64,000 nucleotides of DNA from JAQXDR01 sp038138625. GTDB taxonomy: Bacteria > Pseudomonadota > Alphaproteobacteria > Rhodobacterales > Rhodobacteraceae. The stretch is taken from assembly GCA_038138625.1 (NCBI GenBank), contig JAYQEA010000001.1, positions 36,136-100,135 of the forward strand, in the 5' to 3' direction. The notes below the pieces were generated by a model, which was given only the letters and a program-made list of their open reading frames with translations, did not search any database and was not told where the DNA came from. Each line of letters starts with the position of its first letter. Positions within the stretch are counted from its first letter, which is position 1. This document shows, in pieces, positions 42,878-51,756 of the stretch. Both the position numbers and the translations under genes were made by a program.

Positions 42878-44047
42878 ATGACAGAGGCTCAAATTATCGG
42901 TTGGGCTCATAGCCGGTTTGGTCGGTCCGATGCAGAGGATGTCGAATCCTTGATGGCCGAGGTCATTCCCCAAGCGCTGAGCCATGCCGAAGTCGGCGCA
43001 GAAGACATAGATGGGCTTTATGTCGGGGTCTACAACAACGGGTTTTCGAGACAGGGATTTGAGGGTGCTCTTGCTGGCATGGCAATACCTGCATTGGCAT
43101 CTGTGCCCTCTGTTCATCTGGAAAATGCCTGTGCGACAGGGTCTGCCGCCTTGCATGCGGGGCTTGATTTTCTGGCGGCGGGACGGGGCCGCGTGGCGCT
43201 TGTCATTGGGGCGGAAAAAATGACGGGTGTCAGTTCTGCCGAAGTTGGTGATGTGACCCTGTCTGCGTGTTACCGGGATGAAGAGGCAGAGGTAGAGGGT
43301 GGTTTTGCCGGCATTTTTGGTCAGATTGCAGATCGCTACTTTCAGGACAACGGAGACCAATCCAAAGCGTTGGCGATGATTGCAGCGAAAAACCATGCCA
43401 ACGGAGTTTTGAATCCGTACGCCCACATGCGGCGCGATTTCAGCGTTCAGTTTTGTAACACGATCAGTGAAAAGAACCCGCGTCTGGCCGGACCGCTGCG
43501 ACGTACGGATTGCTCTTTGATTTCGGATGGGGCTGTCGCGATCGTTCTTGCGGTGCCCGAAGTTGCTCAGGATGCCCCACGTGCCATTCGGTTTCGGTCG
43601 CGGGTGCAAACGAATGACGTCTTGGCCCTGTCACGACGTGATCCGACAGAGTTCGCAGGCGCTCGCCGTGCGTGGACACAGGCGCTGGATTATGCAGGTA
43701 TTGACCTGATGGATCTGGATCTGGTCGAAACACATGACTGTTTTACCATCGCTGAGCTGCTGGAATACGAGGCAATGGGCTTGATGCCGCGCGGGCAGGG
43801 CGCGCGCGCTATCCGCGAGGGTATTGTCACGCGAGATGGGGCGTTGCCGGTGAACCCTTCCGGGGGGTTAAAAGCGCGTGGTCATCCCTTGGGGGCAACG
43901 GGGGTGTCACAACATGTCATGGCCGCGATGCAATTGATGGACGAGGCTGTCGACATGCAGTTGCCTGATGTAAATCTGGCAGGTGTCTTTAATATGGGAG
44001 GAGCCGCCGTGGCCAACTATGTGTCGATCCTAGAGCGCGCAAAATGA
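42878..44047 (+). CDS. Thiolase-family protein (SCP-x-like acetyl-CoA acetyltransferase)
   Basis: A 389-residue thiolase. The nucleophile is the Cys of LENACATGSAAL (about residue 85); the second half has ETHDCFTIAELL and GGLKARGHPLGATG with the catalytic His. It belongs to the SCP-x-like branch rather than the classical biosynthetic thiolases, as it lacks the usual C-terminal CxGxG and ends with NMGGAAVANYVSI. It would cleave or condense an acyl-CoA. AAGGAG lies 6 bases before the ATG at 42878. It overlaps the ligase gene (ATGA). Confidence 0.88.
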   Translation: MTEAQIIGWAHSRFGRSDAEDVESLMAEVIPQALSHAEVGAEDIDGLYVGVYNNGFSRQGFEGALAGMAIPALASVPSVHLENACATGSAALHAGLDFLAAGRGRVALVIGAEKMTGVSSAEVGDVTLSACYRDEEAEVEGGFAGIFGQIADRYFQDNGDQSKALAMIAAKNHANGVLNPYAHMRRDFSVQFCNTISEKNPRLAGPLRRTDCSLISDGAVAIVLAVPEVAQDAPRAIRFRSRVQTNDVLALSRRDPTEFAGARRAWTQALDYAGIDLMDLDLVETHDCFTIAELLEYEAMGLMPRGQGARAIREGIVTRDGALPVNPSGGLKARGHPLGATGVSQHVMAAMQLMDEAVDMQLPDVNLAGVFNMGGAAVANYVSILERAK

Positions 44048-45672
44048 CCGCAAATGCGAACCGTGACCCGTCTTTGCCATGGTCCACCCGTGGCCACAAC
44101 CTTGCTCATTTTCTGACCCGTAATGCGCGGCGTTTGCCTGACCTACCGGCATTGATTCAGGACCAGACGGTTATAACATGGGCCCAGCTGGACAAAACGG
44201 TCACTGCACTTGCACAGGCCATGGTCACGAAGTTCAATATGGAACCGGGTGACAGGGTACTGGTGCAGTCCTCGAACTGTTTTGAAATGACCGAGGTTAT
44301 GCTTGCTTGTTGGCGTGCTGGACTTGTGTGGGTGCCGTCCAATTATCGGCAAAGTCCGGACGAAGTTGCCTATCTTTCCGTCAAATCCCAAGCTCGGTTG
44401 ATGGTTTGTCACGAAGACTTTCCAGAACATGCCACTGCCTGCTGTGCCGCAAACCCAAGCTTGAACGATGTGATTTGTATTGGAGACGGATTTGGCACAC
44501 CGATCACAACACTGTATGATCTGGCCGAGAATACCTTACCAGTTATAGCTCCGAATGCCGATGTTGACCGTGACGATCCGGCATGGCTATTTTTTACGTC
44601 TGGGTCCACGGGACGGCCCAAGGCCGTTGTGCTGACACATGGCCAGTTGACGTTCACGACCCTTAACCATTTGAACGATCTGATGCCGGCAACCACGCCA
44701 TCGAAGGACATGAGCCTTGTCGTAGCACCGCTAAGCCACGGTGCAGGCATGCATCAGCTCGCCCAAATTGCAGCCGGTGTCGGTTCGGTTTTGATGCCAA
44801 CGGGACGGTTTGATCCGGCGGATGCATGGCGATTGATCGAAACGCATCGTGTGACCAATATGTTCACCGTTCCCACCATTGTAAAAATGCTAACGGAACA
44901 TCACGCTGTTGATACCTATGATCACAGCTCGTTGCGGTATGTGATTTACGCAGGCGCGCCGATGTACCGTGCTGATCAAAAATATGCCCTACGCGCATTG
45001 GGGCAGGTGCTTGTACAGTATTTTGGGCTGGGCGAAGTGACTGGAGCGATCACGGTTCTTCCCCGTGAGGACCACCACCTTGACGATGCTCATGCGCGTG
45101 TCGGGACTTGCGGGTACGAGCGTACGGGGTTGCACGTGACAATTCAATCAGACACGGGCGCAACGGTTGCCCCGTTTGAAACTGGCGAGATTTGCGTTGC
45201 CGGCCCTGCGGTTTGTGCAGGCTATTACAATGATCCAGACGCCAATGAAAAAGCGTTTCGAAATGGGTGGTTTTTGACCGGGGATTTGGGTCATATGGAT
45301 GACCAGGGGTATGTTTATATCACTGGACGTGCATCGGACATGTATATTTCGGGTGGCTCAAACATCTATCCGCGCGAAATAGAAGAACATCTTTTGACCC
45401 ATCCGTGCGTTAGCGAGGTTGCCATATTGGGAATACCGGACCCTAAGTGGGGTGAGGTTGGTTTGGCCGTAATTGTGGCGCCTGATGGGGTCAATGCGCC
45501 CTCTGCGGCCGAGCTGGCCGCACATATTGGCGATCAGTTGGCAAGCTATAAACATCCGCATCGCTACATCTTTCTCAGCGAAATGCCAAAGTCTGGATAT
45601 GGCAAGATTACCAAAAAGCTGGTGCGCGAAACCTTGCAGCAGCAAGGTCTTTGGCCAACAGATCCGCAATGA
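44044..45672 (+). CDS. Acyl-CoA synthetase (class I adenylate-forming)
   Basis: A 542-residue AMP-forming ligase. The phosphate loop is FFTSGSTGRPKAVVLTHG (about 183-200); YFGLGEVTGAIT, then GWFLTGDLGHMDDQGYVYIT (about 408-427) and GRASDMYISGGSNIYPREIE follow, and the catalytic C-terminal Lys sits in GYGKITKKLVRE (about 518). It activates a carboxylic acid to the CoA thioester; chain type unknown. Overlaps both neighbours by ATGA, so thiolase, ligase and the PPC protein are coupled. Confidence 0.92.
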   Translation: MTANANRDPSLPWSTRGHNLAHFLTRNARRLPDLPALIQDQTVITWAQLDKTVTALAQAMVTKFNMEPGDRVLVQSSNCFEMTEVMLACWRAGLVWVPSNYRQSPDEVAYLSVKSQARLMVCHEDFPEHATACCAANPSLNDVICIGDGFGTPITTLYDLAENTLPVIAPNADVDRDDPAWLFFTSGSTGRPKAVVLTHGQLTFTTLNHLNDLMPATTPSKDMSLVVAPLSHGAGMHQLAQIAAGVGSVLMPTGRFDPADAWRLIETHRVTNMFTVPTIVKMLTEHHAVDTYDHSSLRYVIYAGAPMYRADQKYALRALGQVLVQYFGLGEVTGAITVLPREDHHLDDAHARVGTCGYERTGLHVTIQSDTGATVAPFETGEICVAGPAVCAGYYNDPDANEKAFRNGWFLTGDLGHMDDQGYVYITGRASDMYISGGSNIYPREIEEHLLTHPCVSEVAILGIPDPKWGEVGLAVIVAPDGVNAPSAAELAAHIGDQLASYKHPHRYIFLSEMPKSGYGKITKKLVRETLQQQGLWPTDPQ

Positions 45673-46484
45673 TCCGTCATCCGGGCCCTGCGGTGCCCAA
45701 CCGGATTGATCAGGCGGCATGTTCGGTTGAGCGGATCGAAGTCATCTTGCCGTTCGGTGCTGATCTATTGGATGTGTTGCATTCACACATGGCTGGTTGG
45801 GATGGGGCGGCTGTGGATCTGGCGGGGCTGGTGATGGGCCCCTATTGCTACGTCATGCCTGCCCAATCTGCTGACGGTCATCACGCGGCGTGGTACAGCG
45901 ACACCAAAAGCGGCCAATACGCAGACGTTCAGGCTGGAACTGCCCTTTTGGGTTGGCGCGATGATTCCCCCTGGTTCCATGCCCATGCGCTGTGGCACGA
46001 TGGGCGCGCCTGTATGGGACATCTACTGCCCGGAAAAGTAACGGTCGCCCGCAGCACGCGTGTCGTGATGTGGCGTTGGAAAGGCCCCCGGCTGGATCTG
46101 CGCCAAGATCCCGAGACAGGGTTCCCCATCTATCACATGTCCACGGTCAACATGCAGGGAAATGGTGCGCTGGTACGGCTTGCGCCGCATGTGGATCTGG
46201 TGACGGCTGTGTCAGAGGTATTACGAAACAGAGGTTGGAAAAAGGCTCATATCCTCGGTATTGGAAGCCTGATTGGTGCTGGATTTGCCACGGGTCGTGA
46301 CATGGCGTCACCCATTTCCGAGGCGTTGCTTTTTCCAGAAGTGCATTGTGGGCCGAACACACTTGATTTGGTGTGTGTGGATCCAGAAGGTGGCGTGTTT
46401 CAGGGCCGGATACTGGAAGGTAAGGGAGCCGTACTGATTACATTTGAAATACTTATGACAGAGGCCTGTTCCGGTTGCAGTTGA
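45669..46484 (+). CDS. PPC/DUF296-domain protein
   Basis: A 271-residue protein made of two PPC/DUF296-like halves (about 10-140 and 150-265). The first includes GPYCYVMPAQSADGHHAAWY, then an HAHALWHDGRACMGHLLPG stretch with clustered histidines that in PPC proteins binds a metal. PPC domains occur in AT-hook regulators of plants and in bacterial proteins of unknown function. The ATG overlaps the ligase stop, so the product probably acts with the CoA enzymes. No AT-hook is visible. Confidence 0.75.
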   Translation: MIRHPGPAVPNRIDQAACSVERIEVILPFGADLLDVLHSHMAGWDGAAVDLAGLVMGPYCYVMPAQSADGHHAAWYSDTKSGQYADVQAGTALLGWRDDSPWFHAHALWHDGRACMGHLLPGKVTVARSTRVVMWRWKGPRLDLRQDPETGFPIYHMSTVNMQGNGALVRLAPHVDLVTAVSEVLRNRGWKKAHILGIGSLIGAGFATGRDMASPISEALLFPEVHCGPNTLDLVCVDPEGGVFQGRILEGKGAVLITFEILMTEACSGCS

Positions 46485-46490
46485 AATAAA

Positions 46491-46530
46491 AAATAGTTCT
46501 ATCTCTTTGAATATATGAGATATTCTATTT
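46491..46530. terminator. AT-rich bidirectional stem between convergent genes
   Basis: AAATAG...CTATTT (46,491-46,496 / 46,525-46,530) encloses TATCTC...GAGATA. The dyad lies between the PPC gene stop and the convergent phosphatase stop. It is flanked by A/T runs and could terminate transcription from both sides. Confidence 0.5.
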
Positions 46531-47205
46531 CTTATAGTTAGACAGGTGATCGGCTGTGATGGCCGCTGGATCATAGCCGTCATCTAGCCATGTTTCAAAA
46601 TCCTGCCCGGTCGCCGCATGGTAGACGCCGTAGCAGCGTAGTATATGATCCAAAACGCCTGTTCCACGATTATCAAAATGGACAAAGCGCCGTGATAACA
46701 TTTTCTGTGCTTCGGCGAGGGGTTTACCTTCGATCACCAAAAGATACACGGCGGACGCCAAGCCCGTTCGATCCGCGCCTGATTTGCAATGCATCAGGAA
46801 TGGCTTTGGCAAAGTACGTAACAAATGGATCAGCGTTTTCATCGTCTCTACCTTGGGGACGATTTTTGCTTGCATACTTACACTGTGCAGATCCAATCCG
46901 ATTTGGTCGCACAGTTGACGTTCGATACTATAGAACGGTCTGTCGATAGCTCCGCGCAAATTGAGGATGGTGTTGATCCCCTGCTCTTTATAGTCGCGAA
47001 ACCTTTTTTCAGTGGGGTGGTTGGACCGCCAAACACCGGGGGCAATTTCATAAAGATTGGTCCAGTAGACACGCAGAACCTCATGGTCCAGCCAGCGCAT
47101 GTAAAACCGTGCGCGTTTTAAATTTTCTGGGGTGCTAATATCTGCAACGTAACTGTTGTGAACGGACTTCTCCCAGGCTTTTAACCGCTTCCACAAACTT
47201 GGCAC
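46525..47205 (-). CDS. Tyrosine/dual-specificity phosphatase-like protein
   Basis: A 226-residue protein with the cysteine phosphatase signature HCKSGADRTG (about residues 137-146) preceded by the NLRG motif (TILNLRGAIDR, near 80), as in atypical dual-specificity (Siw14-like) phosphatases. The C-terminal stretch includes SRRFVHFDNRGTG. The substrate may be a phosphoprotein or inositol phosphate. Intact; converges with the PPC gene. Confidence 0.8.
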   Translation of the reverse strand: MPSLWKRLKAWEKSVHNSYVADISTPENLKRARFYMRWLDHEVLRVYWTNLYEIAPGVWRSNHPTEKRFRDYKEQGINTILNLRGAIDRPFYSIERQLCDQIGLDLHSVSMQAKIVPKVETMKTLIHLLRTLPKPFLMHCKSGADRTGLASAVYLLVIEGKPLAEAQKMLSRRFVHFDNRGTGVLDHILRCYGVYHAATGQDFETWLDDGYDPAAITADHLSNYKK

Positions 47206-47318
47206 ATCACATTCCTTTTTCGATCGTTAGCTTCTAACAAGCTCTCCCCGACCCGGCAATGCCTGCGTTGGTTGGGATAGTCAGAGAGTTGCGTGTGTGA
47301 TCTGAGCGTTGGCTGGCC

Positions 47319-48362
47319 CTAGGACGACAACTGACCACAAGATAAACGGACCATCGCCCATTGTGCTGCATCTGCCACGGCGGGATCAGGGTCGTTTTTC
47401 AATGCTTGTGCGCAGTCATAGAGTTCGCGTATGCGAGAATTTCCAATGGCGTAAAGAACGTTTCGTACAAATCTGTTCCGCCCAATCCGTTTGATTGGGC
47501 TGCCGGAAAATTTGGTGCGAAACGCCGCATCATCAAGTGTCGCCAGCTCTGCCAATTGGGGGGCCTTTAGGTCGTCACGCGCGTGATATTTTGTCTCTGA
47601 TGCCCGTTTTGCAAATTTGTTCCAAGGGCAGACTGCCAGGCAATCGTCACACCCATAGATCCGGTTGCCGAGTGCTGGCCGCAGGGCGGGATCAACGGGT
47701 CCCTTGTGTTCGATGGTCAGATAGGAAATGCAGCGCCGTGCATCCAGCTGGTAGGGGGCGGGAAAGGCGTCAGTTGGACAGATGTCCAGACAGGCGCGAC
47801 AAGACCCGCAATTATCAACCGCAGACGTGTCGGTCGGCAAATCAATCGTTGTAAATATCGCCCCCAGAAAGAACCAGCTGCCCAAATTTCGTGAAACCAG
47901 ATTGGTGTGTTTGCCTTGCCAACCCAGCCCAGCGGCTTGCGCCAAAGCTTTTTCCGGAACCGGCGCGGTATCTACAAACACTTTAACCTCTCCGCCACCA
48001 GTGGCAATCAACCATCGGGCCAGCCGTTTTAGACGCTTTTTGACTACATCGTGATAATCTTTGTTCTGCGCATAGACACTGATCGCCGCTTGATCGGGAT
48101 GATCCAGAATGTCTAATGGGTCATGATCCGGACCGTAATTTTCGGCGAGCATGACAACTGTGCGCGCTTCGGGCCAAAGTTGATCTGGCGCCCCGCGCCA
48201 ATGCGTGCGCTCTGCCATCCACTGCATTTGTCCGTGGTGCCCTGCATCCAGAAATGCTTGTAGTTTCGGCATAACCCAAGGCACGGAATCCGGTCGACAC
48301 AAAGCAATATCATCAAAGCCCTCGGCCCGGGCCTGCCGTATCAGCTCGGCCCGCAGTTTCAC
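47319..48362 (-). CDS. queG: Epoxyqueuosine reductase QueG
   Basis: A 347-residue cobalamin- and 4Fe-4S-dependent enzyme that completes queuosine in tRNA anticodons. It shows the two ferredoxin motifs CGSCRACLDICPTDAF (about 183-198) and CDDCLAVCPWN (about 239-249), with the ARPDSVPWVMP-type N terminus and a C-terminal HEAT-like segment. Start is GTG at 48362, immediately after the TAG of the upstream GST gene. No other queuosine gene is nearby. Confidence 0.93.
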   Translation of the reverse strand: MKLRAELIRQARAEGFDDIALCRPDSVPWVMPKLQAFLDAGHHGQMQWMAERTHWRGAPDQLWPEARTVVMLAENYGPDHDPLDILDHPDQAAISVYAQNKDYHDVVKKRLKRLARWLIATGGGEVKVFVDTAPVPEKALAQAAGLGWQGKHTNLVSRNLGSWFFLGAIFTTIDLPTDTSAVDNCGSCRACLDICPTDAFPAPYQLDARRCISYLTIEHKGPVDPALRPALGNRIYGCDDCLAVCPWNKFAKRASETKYHARDDLKAPQLAELATLDDAAFRTKFSGSPIKRIGRNRFVRNVLYAIGNSRIRELYDCAQALKNDPDPAVADAAQWAMVRLSCGQLSS

Positions 48363-49034
48363 CTAGAAGTCCAGATCTGCGTAATGGGACGGAACTGGAA
48401 ACCCCGGCACCTGATCGGCCAATATACTGCGAAAGGCTGGGCGACTTTTGATCTTGGCATACCAGTCTTTTACTGCGTCATGCCTGTTCCAGTCGACGTC
48501 GGATATATAATCCAAAGCGGAAAGATGCGCAGCGGCTGCAAAATCGGCCAGCGTCATGACATCACCGGCCAACCAGCGACGACTGTCCAGAAGCCAGGCC
48601 ATATAATCAAGATGGACTTTGATTGCCCGGGCGCCCGCCTTGACCTTGGTGCTATCCGGAAATCCTGCGCCCATAATCTTTTTATTCACTTTTTCATAGA
48701 TCAGGTTTGCTGTGACCTCGGTATGGAATTTGTCGTCAAACCACCCGACCAGTCGACGCACTTCATAGCGTGCCTCGGCCCCCTTGGGCATAAGGGGCGG
48801 GCTTGGATAGGCATCCTCCAGATACTCGCAGATGGCAGCACTTTCGCCCATTACCAAACCGTCTAATCGCAACACTGGCACCTTTGCGGCTGGGTTCCGA
48901 CGCAGAAAGTCCGGTTCCCGTTGCCAATACCGTTCTTCGGCGAGCTCGACTTCAATTTTCTTTTCGGCAAGGCTGAGACGGACTTTGCGACAAAAAGGCG
49001 ATAGGGGAACATGATAGAGTTTTGCGGTAGGCAT
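48363..49034 (-). CDS. Glutathione S-transferase family protein
   Basis: A 223-residue GST: thioredoxin-like domain (about 4-78; YHVPLSPFCRKVRLSLAEKK, RRNPAAKVPVLRLDG, GESAAICEYLED) and an all-helical C-terminal domain with LAGDVMTLADFAAAAHLSAL. The serine of SPFC near the N terminus is the likely glutathione-activating residue. Substrate unknown. The queG start follows directly after its stop, indicating an operon. Confidence 0.9.
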   Translation of the reverse strand: MPTAKLYHVPLSPFCRKVRLSLAEKKIEVELAEERYWQREPDFLRRNPAAKVPVLRLDGLVMGESAAICEYLEDAYPSPPLMPKGAEARYEVRRLVGWFDDKFHTEVTANLIYEKVNKKIMGAGFPDSTKVKAGARAIKVHLDYMAWLLDSRRWLAGDVMTLADFAAAAHLSALDYISDVDWNRHDAVKDWYAKIKSRPAFRSILADQVPGFPVPSHYADLDF

Positions 49035-49092
49035 GAGAGGGAGAAGACCAGTTTGTGTTCAGCATCCTATTTGCCGTGAAAGCAGGCGCTGA

Positions 49093-49833
49093 TCAACCAC
49101 TGATGGGTTGTTGTGTCAGTCTGTGTCTGCCTGTTGCCTCAAGAGCAAAAATCTCGGTTCCTTCGATCACCACCGGGGTCAAAGGGCGCCCATATCCTGC
49201 CCCACCATCCAAATTCAAACGATTGGGATACAATGTGACCTGCGGCATGGCAGAATGTCCGTGTACCACCAAAGCGCCGTGATCGTGCATGTTGTCCAAA
49301 AAACCTTGTCTTATCCATAAAAGGTCTTCGGGATTTTGCTCCTGAATTGAAATTCCTGGCCGTATACCTGCATGAACAAAAACATACCCGGGAAGACTAT
49401 GTGTCAAAGGCAGCTGTCGCAAAAATGCAAGATGGCTTGGTGGCACGGCCATCCGTCCCTCGGTGGCTGCGTCCTTCATGCGGATACGGTCCGGTAGGTG
49501 TAATCCGTAAGAGGCAAGGGTTTGCCGCCCGCCAATTGCGTCATGCAGCCAGTGATAACCAGCCAGTAAATATGGATCATGATACGCAGGATCATCAAGA
49601 TACCATGCCATCAACCGGTCGTGATTACCCATCAAGCAGGTCCAGTTGCGGTTCTGAGCCATGCCGTCGATCAGGCGTTGCAGAACGCCGTTGCTGTTGG
49701 GTCCGCGATCTACATAGTCGCCGATAAAAACAATCGGCGCGTCAGGGCCTCCGTCACGTTCAATCCTGTCCAACGCCTGATCCAAAGCGTCGGCCTGACC
49801 ATGAATATCGCCAATTGCGTAGACTGTTTTCAT
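49093..49833 (-). CDS. Metallophosphoesterase (serine/threonine phosphatase / diadenosine tetraphosphatase type)
   Basis: A 246-residue calcineurin-like phosphoesterase with the metal-binding blocks GDIHGQ (residues 7-12), GDYVDRGPNS (about 38-47), GNHDR (about 70) and the later VHAGIRPG and VVHGHS. The layout matches bacterial PrpA/ApaH-like enzymes. Substrate may be phosphoprotein, cyclic or dinucleotide. It is the first gene of a same-strand run leading to GST and queG, but the 58-base gap makes joint transcription only possible. Confidence 0.85.
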   Translation of the reverse strand: MKTVYAIGDIHGQADALDQALDRIERDGGPDAPIVFIGDYVDRGPNSNGVLQRLIDGMAQNRNWTCLMGNHDRLMAWYLDDPAYHDPYLLAGYHWLHDAIGGRQTLASYGLHLPDRIRMKDAATEGRMAVPPSHLAFLRQLPLTHSLPGYVFVHAGIRPGISIQEQNPEDLLWIRQGFLDNMHDHGALVVHGHSAMPQVTLYPNRLNLDGGAGYGRPLTPVVIEGTEIFALEATGRHRLTQQPISG

Positions 49834-49960
49834 TACAGAGCCTTATCGAACGTACCAAAAGGGTGCAAAGAGAGACTGGATTACAGCTCCTGGGCGATCC
49901 CATAGTGTACAAAGCCCGGCAGAGATGCCGAACTTTGCGGATTTCAGGCCTATGGACAAT

Positions 49961-51556
49961 CTAGGCCACATCGAAGCTGAGCATTTTGACTTGATTGAAT
50001 AGCCCGGTTGCACGCAGTGCATCAAGTGCGGGGGCGGGCACGGGTTCATCAACGTAAAGCAAAGCGATTGCCTCGCCTTTGGCTTCTTTGCGACCTAGGG
50101 TAAAGTTCGCGATGTTGACGCCGTTCGAGCCCATGGTTGCCCCAAGCGAGCCGATGATGCCGGGGACGTCCTCGTTCGTTGTGTAGACCATGTGCCGCCC
50201 GATTTCTGCATCAATATTGATGCCCTTAATCTGAATAAACCTTGGCTTGCCATCGCTGAACACCGTGCCACCGACAGAGCGTTCGCGCTCGGCCGTGACA
50301 ACAGTGATTTTGATATATCCGTCAAAGGCGCCTGATTTTGCCTGATTTGTTGTTGATATCTTGACCCCACGTTCGGCGGCAATCACCGGTGCCGAGACCA
50401 TATTCACGTCAGGGTTGACCTGCTTCATAATGCCTGCAATCGCGGCGCAGTTCAGTGCCTTTAGGTTCATTCCTGCGACCGCACCATCGTAAAGAATGTT
50501 GATGGCCTGAATGGGTTCGTCTGTCATCTGCCCGATAAAGCTGCCAAGGTAATCGGCAAGCTTTATCCACGGCCCCATGACCTTAGCCTCTTCGGCGGTG
50601 ACGGATGGCATATTCAGGGCGTTTTCGACGGCTCCTGTCTTTAGGTAATTTGCCATCTGATCAGCAACTTGCAGGGCCACATTTTCTTGCGCTTCTGTCG
50701 TGGCGGCCCCAAGGTGGGGCGTGCACACTACGTTGGGCAAATTAAACAGTGGGTTTTCTGTTGCTGGTTCGTCGGCAAAGACATCAAAAGCAGCACCTGC
50801 AACATGACCTGATTTTAAAAGATCGGCCAAAGCGTCTTCATCCACCAAGCCACCACGTGCGCAGTTGATGATCCGCACGCCTTTTTTGGTCATTTCCAGT
50901 TTTTCTCGGTTCAACATCCCGCGCGTCTGGTCGGTGGCTGGCACATGCAGCGTAATAAAATCTGCACGCGATAGCAGCTCGTCCAATGTCACCTTTTCAA
51001 CCTGCATGTTTGCGGCTTTTTCCTCGGACAGGAAAGGGTCGTAGGCCACGACCTTCATGCGTAAACCACGCGCACGGTCGCAGACAATGCCGCCAATATT
51101 GCCTGCGCCGATGACGCCAAGGGTTTTGTTCGTCAACTCAACGCCCATGAACTTGGACTTTTCCCACTTGCCGGCATGGGTCGAGGCGCTGGCCTCTGGG
51201 ATTTGACGGGCGACGGCAAACATCATGGCGATTGCATGTTCGGCTGTTGTAATCATATTGCCAAAGGGGGTGTTCATGACAATGACCCCTTTTTTCGACG
51301 CGGCCTCTTTGTCGATATTATCCGTGCCAATACCGGCGCGACCAATCACCTTCAGGTTTGTCGCAGCGGCGAGGATTTTGGGCGTGACCTTGGTTGCCGA
51401 TCTGATAGCCAGTCCGTCATACTGGCCAATGATCTCAGCGAGCTTCTCCTTGTCCTTGCCCAATTCTGGCATGAAATCCACGTCGATGCCGCGATCACGG
51501 AAAATCTGAACGGCGGTTTCGCTAAGTTTGTCGGATACGAGTACTTTGGGTGTCAT
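49961..51556 (-). CDS. serA: D-3-phosphoglycerate dehydrogenase
   Basis: A 531-residue long-form SerA. The NAD domain has GVIGAGNIGGIVCDRARGL (about 144-162) and ITLHVPATDQTRGMLN, NCARGGLVDEDAL and TPHLGAATTEAQ with the catalytic residues; an intervening domain follows and an ACT domain closes the protein (about 455-531; VYTTNEDVPGIIGSLGATMG). It oxidises 3-phosphoglycerate in the first step of serine synthesis and is usually inhibited by serine. It is one of three serine genes within 4 kb. Confidence 0.97.
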   Translation of the reverse strand: MTPKVLVSDKLSETAVQIFRDRGIDVDFMPELGKDKEKLAEIIGQYDGLAIRSATKVTPKILAAATNLKVIGRAGIGTDNIDKEAASKKGVIVMNTPFGNMITTAEHAIAMMFAVARQIPEASASTHAGKWEKSKFMGVELTNKTLGVIGAGNIGGIVCDRARGLRMKVVAYDPFLSEEKAANMQVEKVTLDELLSRADFITLHVPATDQTRGMLNREKLEMTKKGVRIINCARGGLVDEDALADLLKSGHVAGAAFDVFADEPATENPLFNLPNVVCTPHLGAATTEAQENVALQVADQMANYLKTGAVENALNMPSVTAEEAKVMGPWIKLADYLGSFIGQMTDEPIQAINILYDGAVAGMNLKALNCAAIAGIMKQVNPDVNMVSAPVIAAERGVKISTTNQAKSGAFDGYIKITVVTAERERSVGGTVFSDGKPRFIQIKGINIDAEIGRHMVYTTNEDVPGIIGSLGATMGSNGVNIANFTLGRKEAKGEAIALLYVDEPVPAPALDALRATGLFNQVKMLSFDVA

Positions 51557-51756
51557 TGTATGTTTCTCTGAAAGAGCGTGAAAGACGTTCGCCCCTTCAC
51601 TAGGACGAACATATGCGTGTTCTGACCGAAACAGCCTCAGTCAGTCAGATGGACCGTGTGTGCTGTTTGGTATCCCTGCCCAATCTTGGTCAGGGGTGCG
51701 GGTGCGCAAAATTGGCACGCTTGATCTCGATCAGCGGCACAAGTTTTACGAGGCCG

